Source: Crocinitomicaceae bacterium
Lineage (GTDB): Bacteria; Bacteroidota; Bacteroidia; Flavobacteriales_D; Crocinitomicaceae
Reading direction: 5' to 3'
Assembly: GCA_013215515.1 (NCBI GenBank)
Contig: JABSPC010000410.1
Location: 1 to 11,842, forward strand
Length of the DNA: 11,842 nucleotides
Part shown: one piece after another, positions 1-7,202 of the stretch
Position numbering within the stretch: the first letter of the stretch is position 1
How the letters are laid out: every line of letters begins with the position of its first letter
Made by a program: the position numbers and the translations under genes
The notes under the pieces: generated by a model
Told to the model about the DNA's origin: nothing
Seen by the model: only the letters and a program-made list of their open reading frames with translations
Database searches by the model: none

Positions 1-1607
1 AAAATAATCAAATTGCCAGGGCTCAATCAGATCATTTGTATGTGGTTTATTACGGTTTTAAAAAGGATGTCAAGCGACAAGTTCAGTATGCGGCACGAGC
101 TTTTAATGTAGATTGTCTGGAACAAGAGTCCTGCATTAAAATCAATCAATCTATGGCTGCAATTCTTGGGAGGATTGGCTATTACGATAAAGCATTGAAA
201 CTACAATTACAGGTGTATGATTATTACTTGAAAAATGAACCCAGTCAACTATTTAAAATTACATCTCAAATTAGTCAGTCGTACATAGCGTTAAATAAGC
301 CTGATTCTGCCTTAATCTACCTAACTCGCAATATTAGTGTTGCTCTCAGATGGAAGAAGATAAACGTTCAGGCCAAATCTTACAACGCGGTTGGATTAAT
401 TCACGGATCTGAAGGTCGCCTTGATTCAGCAGCGACCTATTTCCGCAAGGGATTGGATCTATTTAAGCAGTATGGAACCAATCAGTCCATTGATAGTGTT
501 GTTGCCGGAAATATATCTGGGAATTTGGGTGGAATCTTGTATCAATTAGGAGATAATGAACAAGCAATAATTCTATTAGAAAAGGACATACTGTATAATA
601 CAATTTATGGTCATTTAAATCCAGCTATAAAGGCCTGTATGACGCTATTTAATGTCTATTCCGAAGCTGGTAATTTGAAAGTTGCGCTTGAGCAATTAGG
701 TCGTGCTATGGAAATCAGCAATCGAACTAAAAATGCTGAAATTTTCCATAGAGATATTTATAAGTTATACGCAATGGCGTATAGTCGGACAGGTGATTGG
801 GAGAAATCAACGCGCTATTATGAAAAATTCATTCTAGCAAGGGATAAAATTCAATCCAAGAAATCTGATGAAAAACGAGAGTTGGAAATGGTGTACATCA
901 GAGCAATGATGGATGAAGAAATCCGTACTCAAAAATTGAAGAATGATAGAAGTGATGCTGAAATTCAATTACTCAAGCGAAAGGAGAAACTTAAGGAATA
1001 CCAAGTGTATTTAATACTTGCTATTTCTGTTTTGGTGCTCACAGTATTTAGCTTCGGGTTTATGCGTTATCGACGGGTTCAAAGTGCTAAAATGAAAGAG
1101 GGAAAGTTGAAAAATGAACTGTTTAAAAAGGAGTTGCAAAACAATGAATTGGAAAAGTTAAGACTCAGTCAAGAAATTGAAATGCGCAGTGGTCAACTTA
1201 CCCAACTTGCTCTTGATATAAAGCGACGCCGAGAATTTAACGAAACCCTCGTTCAGAAATTGAAGGATATCAAAAAGAAGATCTCTTCCGATATGTTCGG
1301 GCCAATCAATGATGTAATTATTTTTTCTAAGAATGAACTTGATATTGATCAATCGATCTACCACTTTCAACAGAACGTGACCAAGATTAATTTTGAATTC
1401 TTCGAGAAACTGGATAATAAATATCCGGCACTTACGAAAGGCGAGCGTAATTTATGCGGATTGCTTAGGCTGAACCTCAACAATAATGAAATTGCTGTAT
1501 TACGCGGGATCTCTCCCGAATCAATTAAAGTTGCAAAAAATCGGCTCAGAAGAAAGTTAAAGCTCCCTCAACGTGGTAATCTACATTTTTTCCTTAAAAA
1601 CATATAA
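1..1607 (+). CDS. TPR-repeat, membrane-anchored regulator with C-terminal LuxR-like HTH (5' partial)
   Basis: The frame is open to the left window edge (from base 3), so the true start lies outside; the TTG at 36 is not a convincing start. Counting from that TTG, residues about 37-290 form several tetratricopeptide-like helical pairs (for example GYYDKALKL, GRLDSAATYF, GDNEQAIILL, GDWEKSTRYY). A hydrophobic segment at about 322-345 (YLILAISVLVLTVFSFGF) is a single membrane span followed by RYRR. A long charged coiled coil follows (about 350-420). Residues about 465-515 (TKGERNLCGLLRLNLNNNEIA...ESIKVAKNRLRRKLKL) form a LuxR/GerE-type helix-turn-helix. This architecture is common in Bacteroidota, where periplasmic TPRs are thought to sense a partner and pass the signal to a cytoplasmic DNA-binding domain. 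The target is unknown. No terminator is obvious after the stop. Confidence 0.8.
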   Translation, partial: NNQIARAQSDHLYVVYYGFKKDVKRQVQYAARAFNVDCLEQESCIKINQSMAAILGRIGYYDKALKLQLQVYDYYLKNEPSQLFKITSQISQSYIALNKPDSALIYLTRNISVALRWKKINVQAKSYNAVGLIHGSEGRLDSAATYFRKGLDLFKQYGTNQSIDSVVAGNISGNLGGILYQLGDNEQAIILLEKDILYNTIYGHLNPAIKACMTLFNVYSEAGNLKVALEQLGRAMEISNRTKNAEIFHRDIYKLYAMAYSRTGDWEKSTRYYEKFILARDKIQSKKSDEKRELEMVYIRAMMDEEIRTQKLKNDRSDAEIQLLKRKEKLKEYQVYLILAISVLVLTVFSFGFMRYRRVQSAKMKEGKLKNELFKKELQNNELEKLRLSQEIEMRSGQLTQLALDIKRRREFNETLVQKLKDIKKKISSDMFGPINDVIIFSKNELDIDQSIYHFQQNVTKINFEFFEKLDNKYPALTKGERNLCGLLRLNLNNNEIAVLRGISPESIKVAKNRLRRKLKLPQRGNLHFFLKNI

Positions 1608-1811
1608 TCGCTAATTGTCACCTCTGTAATAGGGTAAGTATCTAGTAGTCAATCTGATGATTTTATATCGGTATACTTATTTTTTGATGAAATAGCATTT
1701 TGTTTACTCTTCGCTTACTTGTAATCGGCTGTACGTCAGTAGTTCTTCTAACCTTTGCGCCATCGCGATACCACCACAATAACTAAACGACTATTTACTA
1801 GCTAATTAACA

Positions 1812-3521
1812 ATGATTATGAATCACATTAAGATTGAAAAACTGAACACTATTAATGCACATAGGTGGGTGTTGTTGCTGGTTTTTGTGGTGTCAAGTTT
1901 TCTCGGGACTTCACAGATTAGCTTCGGACCTGAGGTTATTATTAATCCAAATGCCGACAATGCAAGATGGGTAGATGTAATTGACATGGATGGAGATGGC
2001 GACATGGATGTGTTGTCTGCTTCACAAAATGATGGTCGAATTGCATGGTATGAAAACGACGGTAGTGAAAGTTTCACACAATTTAATATAACGACAACTC
2101 TGGATAAAGCATGTGGTGTTGTCGCTGCTGATTTTGATGGCGACGGTGATATCGATGTTGCGGCGGCATCAATGACCAATGTTTCAGGAAGGGTTGTTTG
2201 GTTCCAGAATGATGGATCGCAAAATTTTACAATGATTGACATTCAAACAAATTTGGACCGAGTTCATAGTATAGCTATGGATGATATTGACGGAGATGGA
2301 GATATGGATCTTTTGGCACCAATTCGCGATTTAAATCAAATAAGATTATTTAAGAATGACGGTTTAGGCAACTTTACCCCTTCAACAATTATAAGCGGAG
2401 TAAGCTGGCCTCGTACAGTTTGGGTGGAAGACATTGATGGAGATGGAGATAGAGATATCGCGTATCAAGGAATGCTTGGAGGTGGAGTCTATTGGGCGGA
2501 GAATGATGGTTCCGAGAATTTCATGCAACATACAGTTAGTCTTATAAACGTAGGGGATACAAAATTTGTTAGCGCTGGAGATATGGATGGTGACGGTGAT
2601 ATTGATCTACTCTCAGCCTCAAAAACTCATGATCGTTTGTCGCTACACAGAAATGATGGAAGTGAAAACTTTACGCAAGAGTTGATCACAAATTCCGAGA
2701 TAGATCCGTTTTGTATTATTCCTGTTGATTTAGATTTTGATGGAGACTTAGATTTAGTAGTAGCCCTTAATGGTGAAAATCATTTTGCTTGGTATGTAAA
2801 TGATGGAACCGGAAACTTTGGACCGAAAAACATCATTAGTGGAGCTTCTACATGCGCAGGAGCAACTTACATCATGCCGAAGGATTTAGATGGTGATGGC
2901 GATCTTGATGCCATTGTGTCTGCAGGTATGGACGACGATGTTTCATGGTTCAATCCAATAGTTTTACCCGTAGAAGGATTGAAATTCCAAGGAGAAAAAC
3001 AAGATAGAACGATTGATTTATACTGGAAGACCGAGACCGAAATAAACAATGATTATTTTGATGTTCAGCGATCGATTGATGGTATTAATTTCGAATCAAT
3101 CGGTGTGGTAAAAGGCAGTGGAAATACTCAAGACAAACAATACTATGATCTTACTGATGAGAACCCAGTAATTGGATTGAATTATTATCGATTGCAACAA
3201 TTTGATTTCGATGGAGAATTCGAATACTCAAATACCATAGCGTTTCAATTTAGTGGAAAAACGAAGTTCAACGATCTAACCGTTCACCCTAATCCAGCTT
3301 CAAATTCATCTCAAGTCTTATTTAATGCGAACAAGATGGGTAAATCAACTATTAAAGTTTATAACTCCCTTGGTAAATTGGTATTTGAAATGTATGCTTT
3401 TGTTCAAAAAGGACTTAACGCTATTGAGATTAATCTATCAGAAATTAGCACAGGAATGTATACGCTAAGTTTAGAATTGACAGGAGAAATTCCCAGGCAA
3501 ACAAAATTAATCAGGAATTAA
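1812..3521 (+). CDS. Secreted FG-GAP/VCBS beta-propeller protein with T9SS sorting domain
   Basis: This 569-residue protein starts at ATG 1812 (a second ATG at 1818 is possible). A signal peptide covers about 19-35 (WVLLLVFVVSSFLGTSQ). Seven calcium-binding loops of the form DxDGDGDxD begin at residues 58, 107, 158, 207, 257, 306 (degenerate, DLDFDGDLD) and 358, an almost exact 50-residue period. Six repeats also carry a W/F-x-x-NDG-x-x-x-F motif, as expected for FG-GAP/VCBS blades of a seven-bladed propeller. Residues about 385-480 form a fibronectin-like domain often seen before sorting domains (YWKTETEINNDYFDVQRSIDG). Residues about 488-569 are a T9SS type A sorting domain (VHPNPASN...LGKLVFE...STGMYTLSL). 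It is probably exported across the outer membrane and anchored or released. Its ligand is unknown. The next gene begins 12 bases downstream, suggesting cotranscription. Confidence 0.9.
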   Translation: MIMNHIKIEKLNTINAHRWVLLLVFVVSSFLGTSQISFGPEVIINPNADNARWVDVIDMDGDGDMDVLSASQNDGRIAWYENDGSESFTQFNITTTLDKACGVVAADFDGDGDIDVAAASMTNVSGRVVWFQNDGSQNFTMIDIQTNLDRVHSIAMDDIDGDGDMDLLAPIRDLNQIRLFKNDGLGNFTPSTIISGVSWPRTVWVEDIDGDGDRDIAYQGMLGGGVYWAENDGSENFMQHTVSLINVGDTKFVSAGDMDGDGDIDLLSASKTHDRLSLHRNDGSENFTQELITNSEIDPFCIIPVDLDFDGDLDLVVALNGENHFAWYVNDGTGNFGPKNIISGASTCAGATYIMPKDLDGDGDLDAIVSAGMDDDVSWFNPIVLPVEGLKFQGEKQDRTIDLYWKTETEINNDYFDVQRSIDGINFESIGVVKGSGNTQDKQYYDLTDENPVIGLNYYRLQQFDFDGEFEYSNTIAFQFSGKTKFNDLTVHPNPASNSSQVLFNANKMGKSTIKVYNSLGKLVFEMYAFVQKGLNAIEINLSEISTGMYTLSLELTGEIPRQTKLIRN

Positions 3522-3533
3522 AGCAAACAAACC

Positions 3534-4088
3534 ATGAAATATCTCATCCTCATTTTTACATTTTATTTAGGAAGTTTATTGTTTGGCCAGATTGATACGA
3601 CAAACATTCAAGTTATTCAGTTTTCCGATGGCTTGGATAATCGAAGAGCCTGGAGAACGTTCCCACCAGATACCACGACTTATCGTAAAATATTAATGTG
3701 TCAGACCTTAAAATGTGACCCAGCCTTAATAGCTAACCCTACAGGTTCTGGATGCGGGGAATGGGATACAGGAGCAAATTTCATTTTGTATGATCATGAA
3801 AATACAGATAGTCTGCGTTATAATTTAGGTGGAGCCTATCCTGACACCGTTTCTATTACTTCTACTCCGATTTACTCGTATCAACAAGTGGATCAGAACT
3901 ATATTACCTATTCAAGTATACTATCAGAATCAACATATTCCTTGGGTTCGGGAAGTACATCGATCGGTACTACTTTTAACGATGCGAATGCAAATAATAA
4001 AGCTCAGTATTTATGGACGGCTGCTGATGGAATACCTACTAAAAACTGGACAATTTTTCTAAGCCACATTTTTAATAAAATTTCTTAA
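3534..4088 (+). pseudogene. 5' fragment of a PNGase F-related T9SS-type secreted protein, truncated by an IS
   Basis: The start ATG lies 12 bases after the FG-GAP gene. A signal peptide spans about residues 1-19 (MKYLILIFTFYLGSLLFGQ). The remainder resembles the N-terminal domain of peptide-N-glycosidase F-related secreted proteins of Bacteroidota: KILMCQTLKCDP (about 52-63), CGEWDTGANFILYDH (74-88) and AQYLWTAA (157-164). Family members are several hundred residues longer and usually end in a sorting domain. Here homology stops at about residue 164, exactly where the IS3 remnant begins (base 4028). The last 20 residues, from DGIPTKNW to the stop, are read from the element's terminal repeat. 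No continuation is visible beyond the element at 4720, so the rest of the gene was probably deleted rather than simply interrupted. The product is likely non-functional. The PNGase F relationship is recognised from motifs and is moderately sure; the truncation is clear. Confidence 0.65.
4028..4065 (+). repeat. Left terminal inverted repeat of the IS3 remnant
   Basis: About 38 bases pair as an imperfect inverted repeat with 4682-4719, with 23 of 38 positions identical by eye. The best blocks are the outer 12 (9 of 12), GGACAA, and the inner CTAAGCC. The A5 tract of the right end is T5 here. Confidence 0.65.
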
Positions 4089-4377
4089 TTCCATTTCCTT
4101 TTCAAGTGGTGTCAAATACCCCAAGCTAGAGTCCAATCTTTTGGTATTGTACCTAGATCAAATACTCATTTATGCAGCTGTATAAATGATCATAAGACTT
4201 GAATTTATAACGGAGCAAACATTCGTGCTTGATCGTCTTAAAAAAGCTCTCAGCTACAGCGTTGTCCCAACAGTTCCCTTTTCTACTCATACTTTGTGTT
4301 ACTTTTCTATTGAAAGAAAATATAGTGCTCATTTTATTTGAGGTGTATTGTACTCCTCTGTCAGGATGAAAAAATAC
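4059..4377 (-). pseudogene. IS3-family transposase OrfB, C-terminal remnant
   Basis: Directly after the OrfA remnant, the minus strand reads VFFHPDRGVQYTSNKM (the block with the second catalytic Asp of the DDE integrase fold), then SRKGNCWDNAVAESFFKTIKHE (the block with the catalytic Glu). The frame then breaks at a TAG at 4153-4155. One frame over, it continues YNTKRLDSSLGYLTPLEKEME and ends at TAG 4059, the usual C-terminus of rve-domain IS3 transposases. About 105 of the usual roughly 280 codons remain. The N-terminal part with the first catalytic Asp was lost in a deletion joining the OrfA end to this block at about 4378. Confidence 0.8.
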
Positions 4378-4378
4378 C

Positions 4379-4660
4379 TTACCTGTCGTTCTTGGAGAAG
4401 ATGCTGACTGCCTTTTTTAAGATGTCACGTTCTTCAGTAATGTTCCTTAATTCTTTCCTTAGAGCTTTAATTTATATTTCTTCTTCTGAGACTTCACGCT
4501 TTTTAGAGAGGTCTCCTGATTTCGCATCATATTCTCGCTTCCAACGACGAATCATGCTTTGATCTAAATTATATTCATCACTTAAATATTTTGGCTTCTT
4601 GCCCGATTGAAGTAACTCTACAATAGTTACTTTAAATTCATTTGTGTACTTGGTTCTCAT
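4379..4660 (-). pseudogene. IS3-family transposase OrfA with internal stop
   Basis: The minus-strand start at 4660 gives MRTKYTNEFKVTIVELLQSG, then KKPKYLSDEYNLDQSMIRRWKREYD, the helix-turn-helix of IS3 OrfA, which binds the element's ends. The frame meets TAA at 4472-4474 after 62 residues, but continues beyond it for 30 codons of clearly related sequence (LRKELRNITEERDILKKAVSIFSK) ending at TAA 4379. That second part is the leucine-zipper-like C-terminus of OrfA, so the stop is a degenerative mutation. In intact elements OrfA is followed by a programmed frameshift into OrfB; here the start of OrfB has gone. Confidence 0.8.
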
Positions 4661-4681
4661 AGGTCTAACCTACTATTTATA

Positions 4682-4719
4682 GGCTTAGTTTTTTTGTCCC
4701 ATCAAATGTAGACACTCCA
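4682..4719 (-). repeat. Right terminal inverted repeat of the IS3 remnant
   Basis: This is the outer end upstream of orfA. On the minus strand it starts TGGAGTGTCTACATTTGATG, a familiar form for IS3-family ends, and matches the left end in spacing. Host sequence resumes at 4720. Confidence 0.65.
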
Positions 4720-4721
4720 CT

Positions 4722-4748
4722 AGTTGATTTTTCAACTGAGGCTTTTTT
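4722..4748 (+). terminator. Partial terminator abutting the IS edge
   Basis: AGTTGA (4722-4727) and TCAACT (4732-4737) form a 6-bp stem with a TTTT loop, followed by GAGGC and six T. The right arm TCAACTGAGGC plus T-run looks like half of a longer stem whose left arm GCCTCAGTTGA is missing its outer five bases. The loss coincides with the element border at 4719/4720. Termination may be weakened. It may be the original terminator of the truncated upstream gene. Confidence 0.5.
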
Positions 4749-4786
4749 CTGAAATTTGGATAGCCTAAATTATTATCTTAGCTCAA

Positions 4787-5326
4787 ATGCAATTTAACCA
4801 CATCAAAACAAACCGTCTCATTCTAAGAGAAATTTCACAACCTGTCATGGACTTTGTGTATGGTAATTATAGTGATAGCGGATTATCTCAATTTTTCGGA
4901 TACAATTTTGATCAATTAAAAGTGGAAAGAGAGAAGCATGAAAAGGGATTCTCAACGTTCAATATGACCTTTCTTTATTTTCAGTTGATTGATAAAGAAT
5001 CTGAAAAGATAATAGGCTGGTGTGGTTACCATACTTGGTATTTGGATCATGCCCGTGCAGAAATCGGATATGGGATCACAGATAAGGAATTCAGAGAAAA
5101 AGGATTGATGAGTGAAGCATTAAATGCAATAATTGCGTACGGCTTTAAGGATATGAAACTAAACCGTATCGAAGCGATGGCGGCTGAATACAACATAGCT
5201 TCGATTAAATCTTTGGAGAAATTCAAGTTTGTTAGAGAAGGAGTCTTAAAAGGACATTACTGGGAAAATGAACAATATGAAGACTCAACCATTTTTGGGC
5301 TTTTAAAGGATAACTATCAAGGCTAA
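4787..5326 (+). CDS. GNAT N-acetyltransferase, RimJ/RimL type
   Basis: The 179-residue protein has the Acetyltransf_3 fold: an N-terminal TNRLILREIS strand (8-17), IIGWCGYHTW (75-84), EIGYGITDKEFREKGLMSEA (92-111) containing the acetyl-CoA pyrophosphate-binding R/Q-x-x-G-x pattern (REKGLM), and RIEAMAAEYNIASIKSLEKFKFVREG (127-152) with the conserved Asn/Ser and the LEKxxF motif. These enzymes move an acetyl group from acetyl-CoA to an amine, in this subfamily often a ribosomal-protein N-terminus, but a small molecule or other protein is equally possible. Length is normal and the gene looks intact. There is no Shine-Dalgarno sequence. A weak -7-like TATCTTAG lies at 4774-4781, just ahead of the ATG, but the spacing to an upstream TTG (15 nt) is too short for a firm call. 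It sits after the IS scar and is probably independent of the genes to its left. Confidence 0.85.
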   Translation: MQFNHIKTNRLILREISQPVMDFVYGNYSDSGLSQFFGYNFDQLKVEREKHEKGFSTFNMTFLYFQLIDKESEKIIGWCGYHTWYLDHARAEIGYGITDKEFREKGLMSEALNAIIAYGFKDMKLNRIEAMAAEYNIASIKSLEKFKFVREGVLKGHYWENEQYEDSTIFGLLKDNYQG

Positions 5327-5366
5327 ATGTGGAATTGTATTGAAATATGAATCTATAATTCAACTT

Positions 5367-6031
5367 ATGGCAATCCTAAAACCAAGAGAATGTAATGAGA
5401 ATTGATTCAAACAGAAAGCAATACGCCTGTCTGCGGAAAGTACACAGATCGCCAATTAAACAATTGGGGAGAAGAATCAAAAAAATCGTTTGCGAAATTA
5501 CCATCTTCAGCCGCATCCACTTTAATTCTAATGCTGGCTCAATTAACGTCGAGTGATTCGGCGGATCAAGTAACTACAAATACGCAAGTTGTTGTTGATA
5601 GCACCATTGCAGAATCTCCAGTTGTAGAGTCTAAGGATACGGTAACCGGTCATTTTAAGGGGCATATTTGGAATGAAAACGATGGAGCCCCCATTTTCGA
5701 TGCAAAAGTTCTAATTAGAAATAAAGAGGGTAATATTTGTGCGGGTGCGTTTACTGATGAATTTGGAATTTACTCAATCAAATTGAGATACCCAGTTGAT
5801 GTTATTCGAAGATTTGACTTTGTTATTATACGTGAAAGACAGGAAGTAATTGACGATCTATCTCAAGTTAAAGAAGCACTTGTAAATAAGGATTATAACT
5901 TACAACCTGTAGTTGGAATAGAACTTATTGCATTTTCTGTTCGAGTACCTCCCTCAAAAAAATGGAAGCGAAGACGGTGCGAAAGAAAATTGAACGGCTT
6001 GACCGAAAAAACGAAGATTAGCCTCCATTAA
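5367..6031 (+). pseudogene. Carboxypeptidase-regulatory-like domain protein with damaged 5' end
   Basis: An ATG at 5367 starts MAILKPRECNEN and meets TGA at 5403. The main frame (5402-6031) starts only from a TTG and opens with TESNTPVCGKYTDRQLNNW. In a common Flavobacteriales family the N-terminus runs x-x-C-x-E-N/D-W, then a cysteine-containing DFT block, then a CGRF/Y-x-x-x-QL motif about 45 residues in. Both ends of that layout are present here, but the middle (about 30-40 codons) is missing and the frame changes, so an out-of-frame deletion is likely. Beyond it are a hydrophobic segment (STLILMLAQLTSS, 39-51 of the TTG frame), a Thr/Val/Ser linker, and a CPD-like beta-sandwich (about 83-145, GHIWNENDGAPIFDAKVLIRN...TDEFGIYSIKL). 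The C-terminus is basic. It could still be made from the TTG or from ATG 5531, so loss of function is not certain. Confidence 0.6.
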
Positions 6032-6040
6032 CTTCTAATA

Positions 6041-6094
6041 TCTAAAGTGTCTAAAGTGTCTAAAGTGTCTAAAGTTTGTGGAGTATCTAAAGTC
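6041..6094. repeat. 9-bp tandem repeat, TCTAAAGTG type
   Basis: Six 9-bp units lie in register: three perfect TCTAAAGTG (6041-6067), TCTAAAGTT (6068-6076), a diverged TGTGGAGTA (6077-6085) and TCTAAAGTC (6086-6094). The tract starts 9 bases after the stop of the upstream CPD gene and lies in the gap between two convergent genes. Confidence 0.9.
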
Positions 6095-6097
6095 GCC

Positions 6098-6176
6098 CAA
6101 CTTAACAACTTAACAACTTAACAACTTATAACTCTACAACTTCCCAACTTCCCAACTATCCAATTTCCAACTTCTC
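6098..6176. repeat. 8-bp tandem repeat, CAACTTAA/CAACTTCC, running into the end of ttcA
   Basis: Three CAACTTAA units (6098-6121) and a partial copy are followed, after a short irregular stretch, by CAACTTCC twice (6137-6152), CAACTATC, CAATTTCC and CAACTTCT (to 6176). The last three units lie over the final codons and stop of ttcA on the minus strand (EKLEIG and TAG at 6156-6158). Confidence 0.85.
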
Positions 6177-6941
6177 AAAATCAAACAAGTCAGCGTCCAA
6201 CATATGAGATGGATTTATATTCTTCATTGAATTGAATATTGACGTCGATCTTCCAGGGAACTCCTCATCCCATTCCTTAATCATTTTCTTCACTTTCTTA
6301 CGCATCATGTTTTCTTGTGATCCGCAAAGCGTGCATGGAATTATAGGGAAATTCATTACTTCTGAATACGTCTCAATTTCAGATTCTTTACAAAAAACCA
6401 GAGGTCGGATTACAGTATGTCGATCATCATCCGTTCTATATTTTGCTGGCATCGTCTCAATCTTGGCTCCATTGAACAAATTCATAAAAAACGTTTCGAT
6501 CAAATCATCTCTATGATGACCCAATGCGATTTTCGTAGCGCCGATCTCATCCGCAATTGTATACAAATTCCCTCGTCTAAGACGCGAACACAAGCTGCAC
6601 ATCGTGTTTCCCGGCTTAATCTTATCCATTACAATGCTGTATGTATCTTTTTCTACAATTTTGAATTCTACACCCAATTCACTCAAATACTTAGGAAGAA
6701 CCTGTTCGGGAAAGCCGGGCTGTTTTTGATCTAGATTGACTGCAACAATATCAAATTTTATATTCGATTGCTTTTGATAGTGCATTAAGATATCGAGCAT
6801 TGTATAACTATCCTTCCCTCCAGAAAGACAAACCATTACTTTATCCCCGTTTTCAATCAAGGAATAAGATTGCCACGCATCCCACACATCTCTGCGCAAG
6901 TGCTTTTGTGCTCGGGTAAATAATGCTTTATCGATTGCCAT
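6156..6941 (-). CDS. ttcA: tRNA 2-thiocytidine(32) synthetase TtcA
   Basis: TtcA adenylates and thiolates cytidine 32 of certain tRNAs, using ATP and an Fe-S cluster. The 261-residue product shows the PP-loop ATP pyrophosphatase motif SGGKDS at 40-45, a CxxC pair ([11 protein letters not shown], Cys115 and Cys118) and a later PCTLCGSQ (Cys203 and Cys206) that can supply the third cluster ligand. Also typical are the N-terminal [40 protein letters not shown] (141-158) and the C-terminal [15 protein letters not shown]. Length is normal for the family and the gene appears intact. The start at 6941 is supported by a -7-type promoter box only four bases upstream, which would leave almost no leader. 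Its 3' end lies inside a tandem repeat tract. Confidence 0.93.
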   Translation of the reverse strand: MAIDKALFTRAQKHLRRDVWDAWQSYSLIENGDKVMVCLSGGKDSYTMLDILMHYQKQSNIKFDIVAVNLDQKQPGFPEQVLPKYLSELGVEFKIVEKDTYSIVMDKIKPGNTMCSLCSRLRRGNLYTIADEIGATKIALGHHRDDLIETFFMNLFNGAKIETMPAKYRTDDDRHTVIRPLVFCKESEIETYSEVMNFPIIPCTLCGSQENMMRKKVKKMIKEWDEEFPGRSTSIFNSMKNINPSHMLDADLFDFEKLEIG

Positions 6942-6945
6942 AGTG

Positions 6946-6974
6946 CAAAGTTAATAAGATTGATGCGCGATCAA
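6946..6974 (-). promoter_or_regulatory. Bacteroidota-type promoter for ttcA
   Basis: On the minus strand, TTG (6974-6972) is followed after 18 bases by TAACTTTG (6953-6946), a perfect TAnnTTTG -7 box. The box ends four bases before the ATG, so transcription would start at or next to the start codon (leaderless or nearly so). Confidence 0.6.
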
Positions 6975-7157
6975 AAATGGATCTTCATATCGGTGAAATT
7001 AGAGTCAATTTTATAGCTAAAAGTAGCGTTGCGCACCAACTTTGTGATTGACAAATAGTTAAAACCGTTCATCATTGAATTGACGCGTTTTATAAAAAAG
7101 TCAATATTTTTTCTAACCTAACATGAGTTTCTCTCGTTATACATAGTTACCAGAGGA

Positions 7158-7185
7158 TTGTGAACCGAATTTTCATTTAATTTTG
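7158..7185 (+). promoter_or_regulatory. Bacteroidota-type promoter for the T9SS protein at 7203
   Basis: TTG at 7158-7160, a 17-base spacer, then TAATTTTG at 7178-7185, a perfect TAnnTTTG -7 box. Transcription would begin around 7190, giving a leader of about 12 bases before the ATG. The rest of the 261-bp divergent gap (6942-7202) shows only the ttcA promoter and no gene. Confidence 0.6.
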
Positions 7186-7202
7186 CCCTTTACTAATTTA
7201 GT

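Larger units (their letters stand above)
4028..4719 (-). mobile_element. Decayed, internally deleted IS3-family insertion sequence
   Basis: Reading on the minus strand, the element holds an IS3-type orfA and the C-terminal third of orfB, with matching ends. The right end reads TGGAGTGTCTAC inward from 4719 and the left end TGGAATACCTAC from 4028. The inner parts also agree (GGACAA and CTAAGCC at identical offsets). It is 692 bp long, against roughly 1.2-1.5 kb for complete IS3-family elements. Most of orfB is missing, orfA has an internal stop and orfB a frameshift, so it cannot transpose by itself. No target-site duplication is visible: TGA stands to the left and CTA to the right. This fits a rearrangement after insertion. 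Confidence 0.8.

Noticed and set aside
1608..1811. Promoter of the FG-GAP gene
   Set aside because: Several near matches exist, such as TA with a three-base gap before TTTG, but none fits TAnnTTTG with a correctly spaced TTG.
1823..2242. Minus-strand 139-codon reading frame
   Set aside because: It is the complement of the FG-GAP repeats; its Ser/Pro-rich repeats mirror the Asp/Gly codons.
4338..4562. Plus-strand 74-codon reading frame
   Set aside because: It lies antisense to the IS3 orfA/orfB remnant, which explains the sequence fully.
6041..6176. CRISPR array
   Set aside because: The units are 8-9 bp in direct tandem with no spacers.
6232..6734. Two plus-strand reading frames opposite ttcA
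   Set aside because: They are antisense shadows of a strongly recognised gene and have no domain features.
7079..7112. Possible terminator ATTGAC...GTCAAT with following T-run
   Set aside because: The stem is only 6 bp with a 15-base loop, and there is no plus-strand gene ahead of it in the divergent gap.
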